Positions 9,194 through 17,252 of a stretch of DNA of 64,000 bases are shown one piece after another (the first letter of the stretch is position 1; each line of letters begins with the position of its first letter). Position numbers and translations under genes: made by a program. The stretch is from Bradyrhizobium betae (GTDB lineage Bacteria > Pseudomonadota > Alphaproteobacteria > Rhizobiales > Xanthobacteraceae), in NCBI RefSeq assembly GCF_004123905.1, contig NZ_MZXW01000053.1, positions 494,219 to 558,218 of the forward strand, written 5' to 3'. The notes beneath the pieces were generated by a model that did not search any database, was not told the origin of the DNA, and was given only the letters and a program-made list of their open reading frames with translations.

Positions 9194-11275
9194 ATGGCCG
9201 ATACGTTTGCTGCTAGCCTGCCCAGCCCCCGCCGTTTCGGGGCGGATGCCTTCTTCGCAGGCGGTATCGTGGCCATGCTCACGATCCTGTTCCTGCCGAT
9301 CCCGCCGATCCTGATCGACCTCGGCCTGGCCTTTTCGATCGCACTGTCGGCGCTGATCCTGATGGTCGCGCTGTGGATTCAGCGGCCGCTCGACTTCTCC
9401 GCCTTCCCGACCGTGCTGCTGATCGCGACGATCCTGCGGCTGGCGCTCAACGTCGCGACCACCCGTCTGATTCTGTCGCGGGGCGGGGAGGGCGAGCAGG
9501 CTGCGGGCCACGTCGTTGCCGGCTTCTCGAAGTTCGTCATGGGCGGCGACTTCGTCATCGGTCTGATCATTTTCGCCATCCTGGTTACGGTGAATTTCGT
9601 CGTGATCACCAAGGGTGCAACGCGTATCGCCGAAGTCGGCGCTCGCTTCACCCTGGACGCCATCCCCGGCAAGCAGATGGCGATCGACGCCGATCTCTCG
9701 GCGGGCCTGATCGACGACAAGGAAGCGCAGCGCCGGCGGCGCGAGCTCGAAGAGGAAAGCTCCTTCTTCGGCGCCATGGACGGTGCCTCGAAATTCGTCC
9801 GCGGCGATGCCATCGCCGGCCTGATCATCACCGCAATCAACATCTTCGGCGGCATCATCATCGGCGTCACCCATCACGGTCTGACGCTGTCGCGCGCCGC
9901 CGACGTCTACACAAAGCTCTCCGTCGGCGACGGTCTGGTCACGCAGATGCCGGCCTTGATCGTGTCCTTGTCGGCGGGCCTGCTGGTCTCCAAGGGCGGC
10001 ACCCGGGGTTCGGCGGAGCAGGCCGTGCTGCGGCAGCTCGGCGGCTACCCGCGCGCGGTGACGGCGGCGTCGCTGATGATGTTCGTGCTCGCCCTGATGC
10101 CGGGGCTGCCGATGCCGCCGTTCCTGCTGCTCGGCGGCGTCATGGCTTTCGTCGGCTACTCGCTGCCGCGGCGGCAGGCGGCGCGGGAAAAGAAAGAGCA
10201 TGCGCGCAAGGCCGACGAGCGTGCCCAGGCCGAGGCCAAGGACTCCGTCAAGGAATCGCTCAAGACCGCGGAGATCGAGCTGTCGCTCGGCGGTCACCTG
10301 TCGGTGCATATGCTGGGCTCGCGCACCGAGCTTGGCCACCGCGTGGCCAAGATACGCAAGAAGTTCGCCAAGCAGTACGGCTTCGTCATTCCCGAGATCA
10401 AGCTCACCGACAATCTGTCGATCGATCCGAAGGGATACCAGATCCGGATTCACGACACGCGTGTCGCCCATGGCGAACTGCGGCTCGGCGAGGTGTTGGT
10501 GCTGGTCGACAAGGACGGCAAGCCCGACGTGCCCGGCGAAGAGGTGATTGAGCCGGCCTTCGGCATGAAGGCGCTGTGGGTCACGGAAGCCTTCACCGAC
10601 GAGGTCAAGCGGCAAGGCTGCAAGCCGGTCGACAATTTGTCGGTGCTGCTCACGCATCTGAGCGAAGTGATCCGGGCCAACCTCGCCCAGCTCCTGTCCT
10701 ACAAGGACATGCGCGGGCTGCTCGACCGGCTCGATCCCGAATACAAGCGCCTGGTCGAGGATCTCTGCCCGTCGCAGATTTCCTATTCGGGCCTGCTGGC
10801 GATCTTGAAGATCCTGCTGGCCGAGCGCGTGTCGATCCGCAACCTCCATCTGATCCTCGAGGCGATCGCCGAGATCGCGCCTCATGTGCGGCGCTCCGAG
10901 CAGGTCGCAGAGCACGTGCGCACGCGTCTTGCCCAGCAGATCTGCGGCGACCTCTCCGACAACGGCGTGCTCAACGTGGTCCGTCTCGGCAATCGCTGGG
11001 ATCTCGCGTTCCATCAGAGCCTGAAGCGTGATGCCAAGGGCGACGTCGCCGAGTTCGACGCCGACCCGCGTCTGATCGAGCAGTTCGCGACGGAAGCCAG
11101 CGCGGCGATCCGCAAGTTCACGGAGAACGGCACCAGTGTGGTGCTGGCGGTGACCCCGGAAGCCCGTCCATATGTCCGGATGATCCTGGAGCGGGTGTTC
11201 CCGACATTGCCGATCCTGTCGCATGTCGAGGTCGCGCGCAGTACCGAGATCAGGGCGCTCGGAGCCATCTCGTGA
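9194..11275 (+). CDS. flhA: Flagellar export gate protein FlhA
   Basis: 693 residues, full length. The N-terminal ~320 residues contain the usual eight hydrophobic helices and, in the cytoplasmic loop, the FHIPEP-family signature RFTLDAIPGKQMAIDADL (about residues 151-168). Arg- and Lys-rich residues ~325-350 form the linker (REKKEHARKADERAQAEAK) to the soluble C-terminal domain, which docks chaperone-substrate complexes and builds the nonameric ring. The gene begins 78 bp after fliQ, and its stop overlaps the GTG start of fliR. A long open frame on the opposite strand across this gene is a codon-bias artefact. Confidence 0.97.
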   Translation: MADTFAASLPSPRRFGADAFFAGGIVAMLTILFLPIPPILIDLGLAFSIALSALILMVALWIQRPLDFSAFPTVLLIATILRLALNVATTRLILSRGGEGEQAAGHVVAGFSKFVMGGDFVIGLIIFAILVTVNFVVITKGATRIAEVGARFTLDAIPGKQMAIDADLSAGLIDDKEAQRRRRELEEESSFFGAMDGASKFVRGDAIAGLIITAINIFGGIIIGVTHHGLTLSRAADVYTKLSVGDGLVTQMPALIVSLSAGLLVSKGGTRGSAEQAVLRQLGGYPRAVTAASLMMFVLALMPGLPMPPFLLLGGVMAFVGYSLPRRQAAREKKEHARKADERAQAEAKDSVKESLKTAEIELSLGGHLSVHMLGSRTELGHRVAKIRKKFAKQYGFVIPEIKLTDNLSIDPKGYQIRIHDTRVAHGELRLGEVLVLVDKDGKPDVPGEEVIEPAFGMKALWVTEAFTDEVKRQGCKPVDNLSVLLTHLSEVIRANLAQLLSYKDMRGLLDRLDPEYKRLVEDLCPSQISYSGLLAILKILLAERVSIRNLHLILEAIAEIAPHVRRSEQVAEHVRTRLAQQICGDLSDNGVLNVVRLGNRWDLAFHQSLKRDAKGDVAEFDADPRLIEQFATEASAAIRKFTENGTSVVLAVTPEARPYVRMILERVFPTLPILSHVEVARSTEIRALGAIS

Positions 11276-12024
11276 TCAGCAGCCTCACCGACAGCGTGCT
11301 GGTGACGTTCATCGTGTTCTGCCGCATCGGCGCCTGCCTGATGTTCGTGCCCGGCTATTCCAGCGCCATGGTCCCGGCCCAGATCCGTCTATTCGTCGCG
11401 CTCGTCACCACGTTTGCGCTGACGCCGATCCTGATCGCGGTCCTGAAACCTCTGACGGAGAATGCGGCGCCGCTGGCGCTGGCACTCCTGATCGGCTCCG
11501 AAATCCTGATCGGCAGCGTCATTGGCCTCGGCGGGCGCGTGTTCTTCCTGGCACTCCAGACCATGGCAACCGTGATGGCGAGTGCGATCGGGCTCAGCAA
11601 CATTCCGGGCACGCCGATCGCCGACACGGATCCGGCGCCGGCCCTGGTGCCGCTGATCATGGCGTCGGTCACCACGCTGTTCTTCGTGACCGACCAGCAC
11701 TGGCTGGTGCTGCGCGGGCTGATGAACTCCTACGACGTCTGGCAGCCCGGCAGCAGGCTCGGCGGCAGCATGGCGCTCGACCAGCTCCTCGGCCGCCTCA
11801 CGGAGGCGTTCGTGCTGACGGTGCGGATCGCGAGCCCCTTCATCGTCTATTCCGTCATCGTCAACCTGGCGGTCGGCCTGATCAACAAGCTGACGCCGGC
11901 GATTCCCGTCTATTTCATCTCGGTGCCCTTCGTGCTGTTCGGAGGCTTCCTGCTGCTCTATCTCACCAGCGACGAGCTCCTGACGCAATTCATGCTCGGC
12001 GTCTCGTCCTGGCTTGTGGAATGA
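11272..12024 (+). CDS. fliR: Flagellar export gate protein FliR
   Basis: 250 residues, with a GTG start overlapping the flhA stop (GTGA, 11272-11275). There are six hydrophobic helices. Typical FliR segments are RIGACLMFVPGYSSAMVPAQ near the N-terminus and INLAVGLINK-like sequence (here VNLAVGLINKLTPAIPVYFI) near the C-terminus. FliR forms the FliPQR core pore with FliQ. The stop overlaps the ATG of the following coiled-coil gene, so the operon continues without a break. Confidence 0.94.
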   Translation: MISSLTDSVLVTFIVFCRIGACLMFVPGYSSAMVPAQIRLFVALVTTFALTPILIAVLKPLTENAAPLALALLIGSEILIGSVIGLGGRVFFLALQTMATVMASAIGLSNIPGTPIADTDPAPALVPLIMASVTTLFFVTDQHWLVLRGLMNSYDVWQPGSRLGGSMALDQLLGRLTEAFVLTVRIASPFIVYSVIVNLAVGLINKLTPAIPVYFISVPFVLFGGFLLLYLTSDELLTQFMLGVSSWLVE

Positions 12025-12449
12025 CAGCCATGAGGTCGCGCGCGGACAAGCTCGGTCGGATGGTCTCTGTCGTGAAGCTCCAGCTCCGGCTGGCCGAATG
12101 GCAACTCGTACATTTGCGGCAGCAGGAGCAAAGCTTGCAGGACGAACAGGAATGGCTGGTTGGAACCCTGAACGAGGGCAAGCCGCCGGCGGGTTCGTCG
12201 AGCGAATCGATCGCGCGGCGTCTCAACAGGACGAGCGTCGGCGCGCGCGCGGTGAAGGAGCAGGCTTCGCGGCAAGTCGACCAGGTTCGTTCAGAAACCC
12301 GCCGCGTGAAACAGCTCGAGGAAGTCGCCAAGGCAGCACTCGCAGACAAGCTTCGCTATGCAGAAAAGCGTTCGCTCGAGGAGATGACGGGAACAAGCCT
12401 TACCGTGCGCGAATGGACGCCACGGCCAGCCAGCCGGAACAAGACATGA
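12021..12449 (+). CDS. Small coiled-coil flagellar-operon protein, FliJ-like
   Basis: 142 residues, predominantly charged amphipathic helix with two coiled-coil stretches (about 8-60 and 75-125) and no signal peptide or membrane segment. The ATG at 12021 overlaps the fliR stop; a second in-frame ATG at 12030 is an alternative. Size, coiled-coil make-up and location inside the export-gate gene block resemble FliJ, the soluble export chaperone-escort that couples FliI to FlhA. I see no diagnostic FliJ sequence motif, so this rests on shape and context. No other fliJ candidate lies in the window. Confidence 0.6.
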   Translation: MTAMRSRADKLGRMVSVVKLQLRLAEWQLVHLRQQEQSLQDEQEWLVGTLNEGKPPAGSSSESIARRLNRTSVGARAVKEQASRQVDQVRSETRRVKQLEEVAKAALADKLRYAEKRSLEEMTGTSLTVREWTPRPASRNKT

Positions 12450-12925
12450 TCGTGACAGCGACCCCCGACGTCGTTCTCGACGTCCTCGATGCCGCCGACC
12501 CCGTGACGCAGCGCGCCGCGACCGCGAAACTCGATGCGCTGAAATCATCGGATGCCGATTTCGCCGCCACTATGGATGCCGAAGCGAGTAAGGCCAAAGC
12601 GGCGGCCGCCGATCAATCCGCGGCGAAGCTTGCCGAGACGCACTCGACGGCGGTGAACGGGCCGCCGGTGCGGGTGATCAAGAAACCCGGCCCGGACGAG
12701 GTCTATCGCAAGTTCGAAGCCTTCATCCTCCAGACCTTCGTCGAGACGATGCTGCCGAAGGAGTCGGAGCAGGTGTTCGGCAAGGGGACTGCCGGCGGCG
12801 TGTGGAAGTCGATGCTGGCGGAGCAGCTCGGTGCTCAGCTGGCAAAGGGTAACGGCATTGGCATTGCCAAGCAGCTCGCTGCCGCACGTCCGGCGGGGCC
12901 GGACACGACCGGCAAGGCCGGATGA
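12446..12925 (+). CDS. Flagellar rod-binding protein (FlgJ N-terminal type)
   Basis: About 159 residues. ATG at 12446 overlaps the previous stop (ATGA) and is preferred; 12413 is an in-frame alternative. After an Ala/Asp/Lys-rich region comes the rod-binding domain: VYRKFEAFILQTFVETMLPK, then GGVWKSMLAEQLGAQLAKGNG, the pattern of the FlgJ N-terminal domain that caps the growing rod. There is no muramidase domain; that function is probably carried by the exported transglycosylase at 3146. The tail (AARPAGPDTTGKAG) is unstructured. Confidence 0.8.
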   Translation: MIVTATPDVVLDVLDAADPVTQRAATAKLDALKSSDADFAATMDAEASKAKAAAADQSAAKLAETHSTAVNGPPVRVIKKPGPDEVYRKFEAFILQTFVETMLPKESEQVFGKGTAGGVWKSMLAEQLGAQLAKGNGIGIAKQLAAARPAGPDTTGKAG

Positions 12926-12967
12926 CGATCCGCGAATGGGTGACAGAAGTTGAGGGGTGAATTTTCT

Positions 12968-13480
12968 ATGCAGGCACAAGAAGGCGCGGCTGCCCTGGTG
13001 ATGGAGCAGCCGGTGGTGGACACCGAGGCGATGACGATGGAAGCGGCATCAGGCGATGCGCTGTTGCCCGTGCTGCTGCCGAATGTCGACGGCGAGGCGG
13101 TGATCAACCGCACGGAGGCGGAGAAGTCGGACGAGATGCGCGGCCTGCTGGCGGCGATCCGCCGGCTCGAGAGCATCGTCGAGGAGGAGACGGCCGCGCT
13201 CGCGACGGGCAAGAAGATCGATTTCGACGATTTCAGCGCTCGGAAGAGCCGGAGCATGCTCGAATTCGTCCGCCTGATGCGGGTGCGGATGCATCTTGGC
13301 GCCGAGGTCGAGGTCACCGAGGAGATCCAGCGCTTGCGCGAGAAGCTCGAGCGCAATCGTTCCCTCCTCGAGATGCATTACGACGCGGTGCGCGAGGTCG
13401 CGTCCATCATCGTCAAGGCGATCAAGGACGCCGAGTCGGACGGCACCTATACCGGTCGCACAGCGCAGGACGGAAAATGA
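12968..13480 (+). CDS. FlgN-like flagellar export chaperone (putative)
   Basis: 170 residues. ATG at 12968 lies about ten bases after a GAGGGG site; a TTG at 12950 is a weaker alternative. The first ~55 residues are acidic and loose. The remainder is helical: LLAAIRRLESIVEEETAALA, then FDDFSARKSRSMLEFVRLM, and a final long helix. This layout (a Leu/Glu helix, a spacer with an F-x(5)-K motif, and a second helix pair) resembles FlgN, the chaperone for FlgK and FlgL, whose genes are in the same operon. No enzyme motif is visible. The match is structural and I could not test it by search. Confidence 0.6.
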   Translation: MQAQEGAAALVMEQPVVDTEAMTMEAASGDALLPVLLPNVDGEAVINRTEAEKSDEMRGLLAAIRRLESIVEEETAALATGKKIDFDDFSARKSRSMLEFVRLMRVRMHLGAEVEVTEEIQRLREKLERNRSLLEMHYDAVREVASIIVKAIKDAESDGTYTGRTAQDGK

Positions 13481-13935
13481 TCAGACTCGTTCTGGCCGGG
13501 CTCTGGGTCTGCATCCTCACGGCAGGCACGAGCTACGCCGTGGCCTACTGGAAGGAGAACGGCAGCCTGCTGCCGGCCAAGGACGCGTATCTCGAAGGGC
13601 TGCAATACCAGAAGACGCGGGCGCTGAGCATACCCATGGTTGAGAATGGCGGCGTGCAGGGCTACATCGTCGCGCGCTTCGTCTACACCGTGGAGGCGCG
13701 GACGATGCACCAGCTCAACGTGCCGCCGGAGCCGTTCGTCGTCGACGAGGCCTTCCGCAGGATCTATGCCGACGATCGCCTCGATTTCAGGAAGCTCGCC
13801 CGTTACGACCTCTCCATCCTCACCACGGCCATCAAGCAGCGCGTCAACGAGCGGATGCAGGCCGACGTCGTCCAGGACGTCCTGGTCGAGGACTTCAACT
13901 ACGTCTCGAAGGAAGAATTCCAGACGAAGCCATAG
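13477..13935 (+). CDS. Membrane-anchored FliL-like protein at the end of the flagellar operon
   Basis: 152 residues. The start overlaps the previous stop (ATGA, 13477-13480). One N-terminal transmembrane helix (residues ~4-24) is followed by a periplasmic domain. The C-terminal half (LSILTTAIKQRVNERMQ, then VVQDVLVEDFNYV) resembles the end of FliL, where a helix with 'iN' precedes a strand ending in a 'V-V-F/Y' pattern. FliL surrounds the stator and supports torque. I do not see the usual FliL Pro-rich stretch, so homology is tentative. It is the last gene before the operon terminator. Confidence 0.5.
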   Translation: MIRLVLAGLWVCILTAGTSYAVAYWKENGSLLPAKDAYLEGLQYQKTRALSIPMVENGGVQGYIVARFVYTVEARTMHQLNVPPEPFVVDEAFRRIYADDRLDFRKLARYDLSILTTAIKQRVNERMQADVVQDVLVEDFNYVSKEEFQTKP

Positions 13936-14075
13936 GCGTCACCGCGCAAGCCTGACGCGACTTTCCGGCAGGATCACGCCCGAATGAAGCTCTGAGGCGC
14001 GATCGCCGTTCGGTCGCGCCTTGCCGCGGTTGCGCGTCGCGCAGCTGCCTTCCCCGACGTCAATTCCTGAAAGTG

Positions 14076-14112
14076 CAACGGCCTCTGCGAAAGTGCTTCG
14101 CAGAGGCCGTTG
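14076..14112. terminator. Perfect 16-bp stem-loop, bidirectional terminator
   Basis: The arms CAACGGCCTCTGCGAA (14076-14091) and TTCGCAGAGGCCGTTG (14097-14112) are perfect inverted repeats with a five-base loop. The element lies between the 3' ends of the flagellar operon (+) and lafR (-), so it can stop transcription from both sides. Only short T runs follow on either side. Confidence 0.85.
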
Positions 14113-14140
14113 TTCGGTTTCGTAGCTGTGCCCTGCCGCG

Positions 14141-14911
14141 TCAGTTTCCGGCCGGGTACGCCGCCGGGGCAGTATGCGCCCTGTCGAGGAGGATGCCGAC
14201 CTCGTCGAGTTCCTGCATCGGCACGTCGATGGTCTCGCCGGCCGGGATATTCAGCCGGTATCCGACGTAACGCCGCGCCACGACCGCATCGAAGCCGAGG
14301 CGGTCGCGGAGTTTCTTGCGCAGCTTGCTGACGTGGCTCTCGATCACGCTCTCGTCGAAGGCGGACTCGAAGATGCCGTAGATCGCGTTGAAGATCTGCG
14401 TCTTGGTGACCCACTTGCCGTGGTTGCTGACCATATATTCGAGAATGCGCAGTTCGCGGCGGGGCAGAGTGAGGGCGTGGCCCGCGATCTCGGGGTCACG
14501 TCCGTTGAAGAAGACCTGGATTCTGGTCTCGCAGGGCCTCGGCAGCTCGCCCACCCGGCGGCGCGCGATCGCGGCCGTTCGGGCGAGTATCTCGCGGAGA
14601 TGAATCGGTACATGCACGACGTCGTCGACGCCCGATTCGAACAGCTCCAGCGTGTTCTTGAGCATCTTCTGGCCGCTCATGGCGATGATGGGTGCCGCGG
14701 AGCGCTTGCGCATTGCCCGTGGCAGGCTTCCGCGGGCATCGCAATCCCCGAGGAGGAAGGCGTCGACCGCTGCCAGGTCCGATTCACTTGCAGATTGCAG
14801 CCAGTCCCAGAATTCTCCGGAGGAGAAGCCGATCGACGATACGCCTTCGCGAACGAGCCCTCCAACATAGCTGTTCGTGACGCTCTCGCGATCATCAACG
14901 ATAATATACAT
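14141..14911 (-). CDS. lafR: Lateral flagella master regulator LafR/FtcR-type (OmpR-family response regulator)
   Basis: 256 residues. The start at 14911 (MYIIVDDRES) gives a complete receiver-like domain (1-115) followed by an OmpR-type winged helix (about 130-225, with LTLPRRELRILEYMVSNHGK and VESHVSKLRKKLR-like sequence). Asp6-Asp7 of the acidic pocket are present. By eye, the phospho-acceptor position after strand 3 (FLLGDC) is Gly55, with Asp56 next to it, and the conserved Lys after strand 5 (VVHVPI) is missing. It may therefore act without normal phosphorylation, as proposed for related Rem/FtcR/LafR proteins, which switch on flagellar genes. It is convergent with the flagellar operon, as reported for lafR of B. 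diazoefficiens. Confidence 0.8.
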   Translation of the reverse strand: MYIIVDDRESVTNSYVGGLVREGVSSIGFSSGEFWDWLQSASESDLAAVDAFLLGDCDARGSLPRAMRKRSAAPIIAMSGQKMLKNTLELFESGVDDVVHVPIHLREILARTAAIARRRVGELPRPCETRIQVFFNGRDPEIAGHALTLPRRELRILEYMVSNHGKWVTKTQIFNAIYGIFESAFDESVIESHVSKLRKKLRDRLGFDAVVARRYVGYRLNIPAGETIDVPMQELDEVGILLDRAHTAPAAYPAGN

Positions 14912-15736
14912 CAGTCTTTCGCCCCTGTTTCGCATTTGTCGCGGCCGGTAGTTGTTGTGATGCCCGGCTCGGCAACCATGCTGTTTGACGATATTTCCCA
15001 TCCCGCGAACCGTTGTTATGGTTTCGATATTCGCGGGCAGCCCTACGCATTCAGTGCCTGCGTTTTTCGCGGGCCTGTTACTTCGACTCGATACTAAACG
15101 CTTACTGGCGTGAGGCCCGGCGGGTGTCTTACGGATCACCTCGCGGAGCGGATTGAGACAGCGACCTAGAACAGTTGCGCCAAGTTGCTTATCGCGTCCG
15201 AACGCACCTGAACCTTGCCGATCTCCTCGCCAACTGGCGAGAGAATCACTTGAGTAGGACCGTAACAATTGCCGTTTTCCGATCAAGCGCGCGCAACAAA
15301 GCGATTGCTATGCGTGTTTGATGCTGTTGGTTTGTTTCGGGTTGTTTCTTGATATATTCAATCGTATCAGTTGATTTAGATTTCGAACTAGTTTTGCGCC
15401 GTGACGGTCCTATCGTTCCGCATCCCCGTATAATCATAGCTATTTTAGGTGGTGCTGCGAGGCATGCGCAGGATGAGTTTTTCAACCCCGGATTGACTGT
15501 CTCCACTGTGTTTCCACATGCGACAATTCGACTCATGTATGGCGAGGGGACTCCAGCTTGGCGAAATCTTGGCGAGGGTGTGTCTTTCGAGTCTCACTCT
15601 CGCCACGTGCGTGACGCGTTTGACTCATTTGACGTTGCATCGTTCGCGATGAAAAGTTTTCGATGCGCACGTTTCAGGCAAGCTTCGACACTTAAATTCG
15701 TCGTTCGAGAGATCGAAGCGAACGGAGCATTTTCAC
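14912..15736. other. 825-bp non-coding region upstream of lafR
   Basis: I find no convincing gene here. Candidate frames lack ribosome sites and family-like sequence. The part from ~15,240 to 15,720 is clearly more A+T-rich than its surroundings. The region must contain the lafR promoter and that of the gene at 15737. It holds three TTCGCGGG boxes (separate entry) and a hairpin at 15570-15605 with 11-bp arms (TGGCGAGGGTG and CACTCTCGCCA, one mismatch). Confidence 0.6.
15002..15073. promoter_or_regulatory. Three TTCGCGGG boxes upstream of lafR, possible operator
   Basis: CCCGCGAA at 15002-15009 is the inverse of TTCGCGGG at 15030-15037 and 15066-15073. The two direct copies extend to TTCGCGGGC and start 36 bp apart. 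All lie 90-165 bp before the lafR start codon, where an activator or repressor of the master regulator would be expected to bind. The binding factor is unknown. Confidence 0.35.
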
Positions 15737-16666
15737 ATGTTGTCCGATGGACAAGCTCGTCCCGGCGAGACCGCCGATGTTTCCGCGGCGGCGAAGCCAG
15801 CTCCGGAAGCACGCAATGCAAACACGACGCAAGCGGCGAAACCCGCGACAAGTGCAAAACGTATGTCGGCTGCGTCGAACGACGAAACTCTGGCGAAAGA
15901 AGCGCTCGAGGGGTTGAAGCGCATTCGCGCCAAGGCGCGCCTCGACAAGATGGCGATACCCAAGCCTGCGCCGGTTGTGATCAAGCCCGCCGTGATCGTG
16001 GCCAAGCCGCCGCCGCCCCGCCCGACCTGGGTCGCGCCGCTCGCGACATTGGCGGTCGCCGCTGTTCTGGTGGTCTGCGCCTGCACCGGCGTGATCGCCT
16101 ATCTCACCACGCAGCCCGCCCAGAGCAACGCCGCGGCCAATACGGAGATCAGGAATCTGCGCGAGACGGTCGCGCAGCTGCGCAAGCAGGTGGCGGGTGT
16201 GTCGGACAATCTCGACGGCCTGCGCACCGCGGTCGATCAATCGAGCAAGGCGACCAATGATCGCTTTGGCAGGTTCGGGGAGAACCTCGACCGCATCGAG
16301 CGGGTCAGTTCGTCCTCGACCGCGAAGCTCGACAAGCTCGCGCTCGCGCAGACCCAGGCTCCGGCGCCGACAGCGGTACAATCGCAGCCGTCACAGGCTG
16401 CCCCGATGATGGCTTCGCTCGCATCGCCCGAGATCACGGGATCGGTGCCTCCGTCAGCGCCGCGAAAAGTGGTCAAGGGCTGGTCGGTCCGCCAAGCTTA
16501 TGAGGGGATCGCGATCCTGCAGAGCCCGAACGGTGTCATCGAGGCGGTGCTGGGACAGCAGGTGCCCGGCCTAGGCCGCATCGAGGAGATCAGGAACGAG
16601 AACGGGCGGCTGGTGGTGGAGACCAGCGGCGGTGTCATCTATTCGTCACGCAAGACGACGCCCTGA
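15737..16666 (+). CDS. Inner-membrane-anchored coiled-coil protein of unknown function
   Basis: 309 residues. A GGAG site precedes the ATG. Layout: Ala/Lys/Pro-rich cytoplasmic part (1-~98), one transmembrane helix (~100-122, LATLAVAAVLVVCACTGVIA), a coiled coil (~135-200, beginning IRNLRETVAQLRKQVAGV), a Ser/Ala/Pro linker, and a compact beta-rich C-terminal domain (WSVRQAYEGIAILQSPNGVI, then PGLGRIEEIRNENGRLVVET). I recognise no enzyme motif. The C-terminal pattern recalls a family found in several copies in Bradyrhizobium and Rhodopseudomonas genomes, but that is memory, not a search. It is not co-directional with lafR, and a link to flagella is not shown. Confidence 0.75.
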   Translation: MLSDGQARPGETADVSAAAKPAPEARNANTTQAAKPATSAKRMSAASNDETLAKEALEGLKRIRAKARLDKMAIPKPAPVVIKPAVIVAKPPPPRPTWVAPLATLAVAAVLVVCACTGVIAYLTTQPAQSNAAANTEIRNLRETVAQLRKQVAGVSDNLDGLRTAVDQSSKATNDRFGRFGENLDRIERVSSSSTAKLDKLALAQTQAPAPTAVQSQPSQAAPMMASLASPEITGSVPPSAPRKVVKGWSVRQAYEGIAILQSPNGVIEAVLGQQVPGLGRIEEIRNENGRLVVETSGGVIYSSRKTTP

Positions 16667-16673
16667 TCGACTT

Positions 16674-17252
16674 CTATTGGCGGTGATGCTCGAAGCTGGT
16701 GCATAGCAGCTCGACTTCCGGCTCCGCGATCGGCGCGCGGAACAGGCGGCAGCTGAACTCGACCGTCGACTTGCCGTCCGCGGTGGTGCGATCCTCCCGG
16801 AGGAAGATGCAGCGCTTGCAGACGTCGGTATGGTGCCGCTGCTCGGCGGCGTCGGACTGATCGAGCACGTGGCGGAGCGCGTCTCGGAAGCGGATCTTGG
16901 CCTCGTCGTCGAGCACGGCAATGGCCTCGACGAGAACGTTGACGGGGTCGCGCGCCAGGAACTTCTTGCCCTGCTGCGTGACGCTGAGCATCACCGATCG
17001 CTTGTCCTTGGCCGAACGCTTTCGCTCGATATAACCGATCCGCTCCAGCTCGCCGATGATGAATGAGGCGGTGCCGCGGGTGGTGCCGACGTAACTCGCG
17101 AGCGCCGAGGGCGTGCGGGAAAACCGGTTGGCGCGCGAGAGAAAACGCAGCGACATCCACTCGCGGTCGCGCAGGCCGTGCTTGGTGCCTTCGAACCACA
17201 GGATTCGAGCGACTTGTTCCAACAGTTCAATCGATTCACGAGCCAAATTCAT
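16674..17252 (-). CDS. MarR-family regulator with a C-terminal four-cysteine motif
   Basis: 192 residues. Residues ~30-100 form a MarR winged helix (LRDREWMSLRFLSRANRF, SALASYVGTTRGTASFIIGE, and the wing IERKRSAKDKRSVMLSVT). Unlike usual MarR proteins of ~145 residues, it has a C-terminal extension with Cys145-x2-Cys148-x19-Cys168-x15-Cys184, next to a pair of His (140-141). This looks able to bind a metal or an iron-sulfur cluster, or to sense oxidation. It ends eight bases from the 3' end of the upstream convergent gene. Its targets are unknown; the exported dienelactone hydrolase at 17875 is the nearest divergent gene. Confidence 0.8.
   Translation of the reverse strand: MNLARESIELLEQVARILWFEGTKHGLRDREWMSLRFLSRANRFSRTPSALASYVGTTRGTASFIIGELERIGYIERKRSAKDKRSVMLSVTQQGKKFLARDPVNVLVEAIAVLDDEAKIRFRDALRHVLDQSDAAEQRHHTDVCKRCIFLREDRTTADGKSTVEFSCRLFRAPIAEPEVELLCTSFEHHRQ

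Noticed and set aside
9152..11224. 690-residue open frame on the minus strand opposite flhA
   Set aside because: It is a shadow of flhA codon usage in G+C-rich DNA; its translation is rich in His, Gln, Arg and Asp with no known family pattern.
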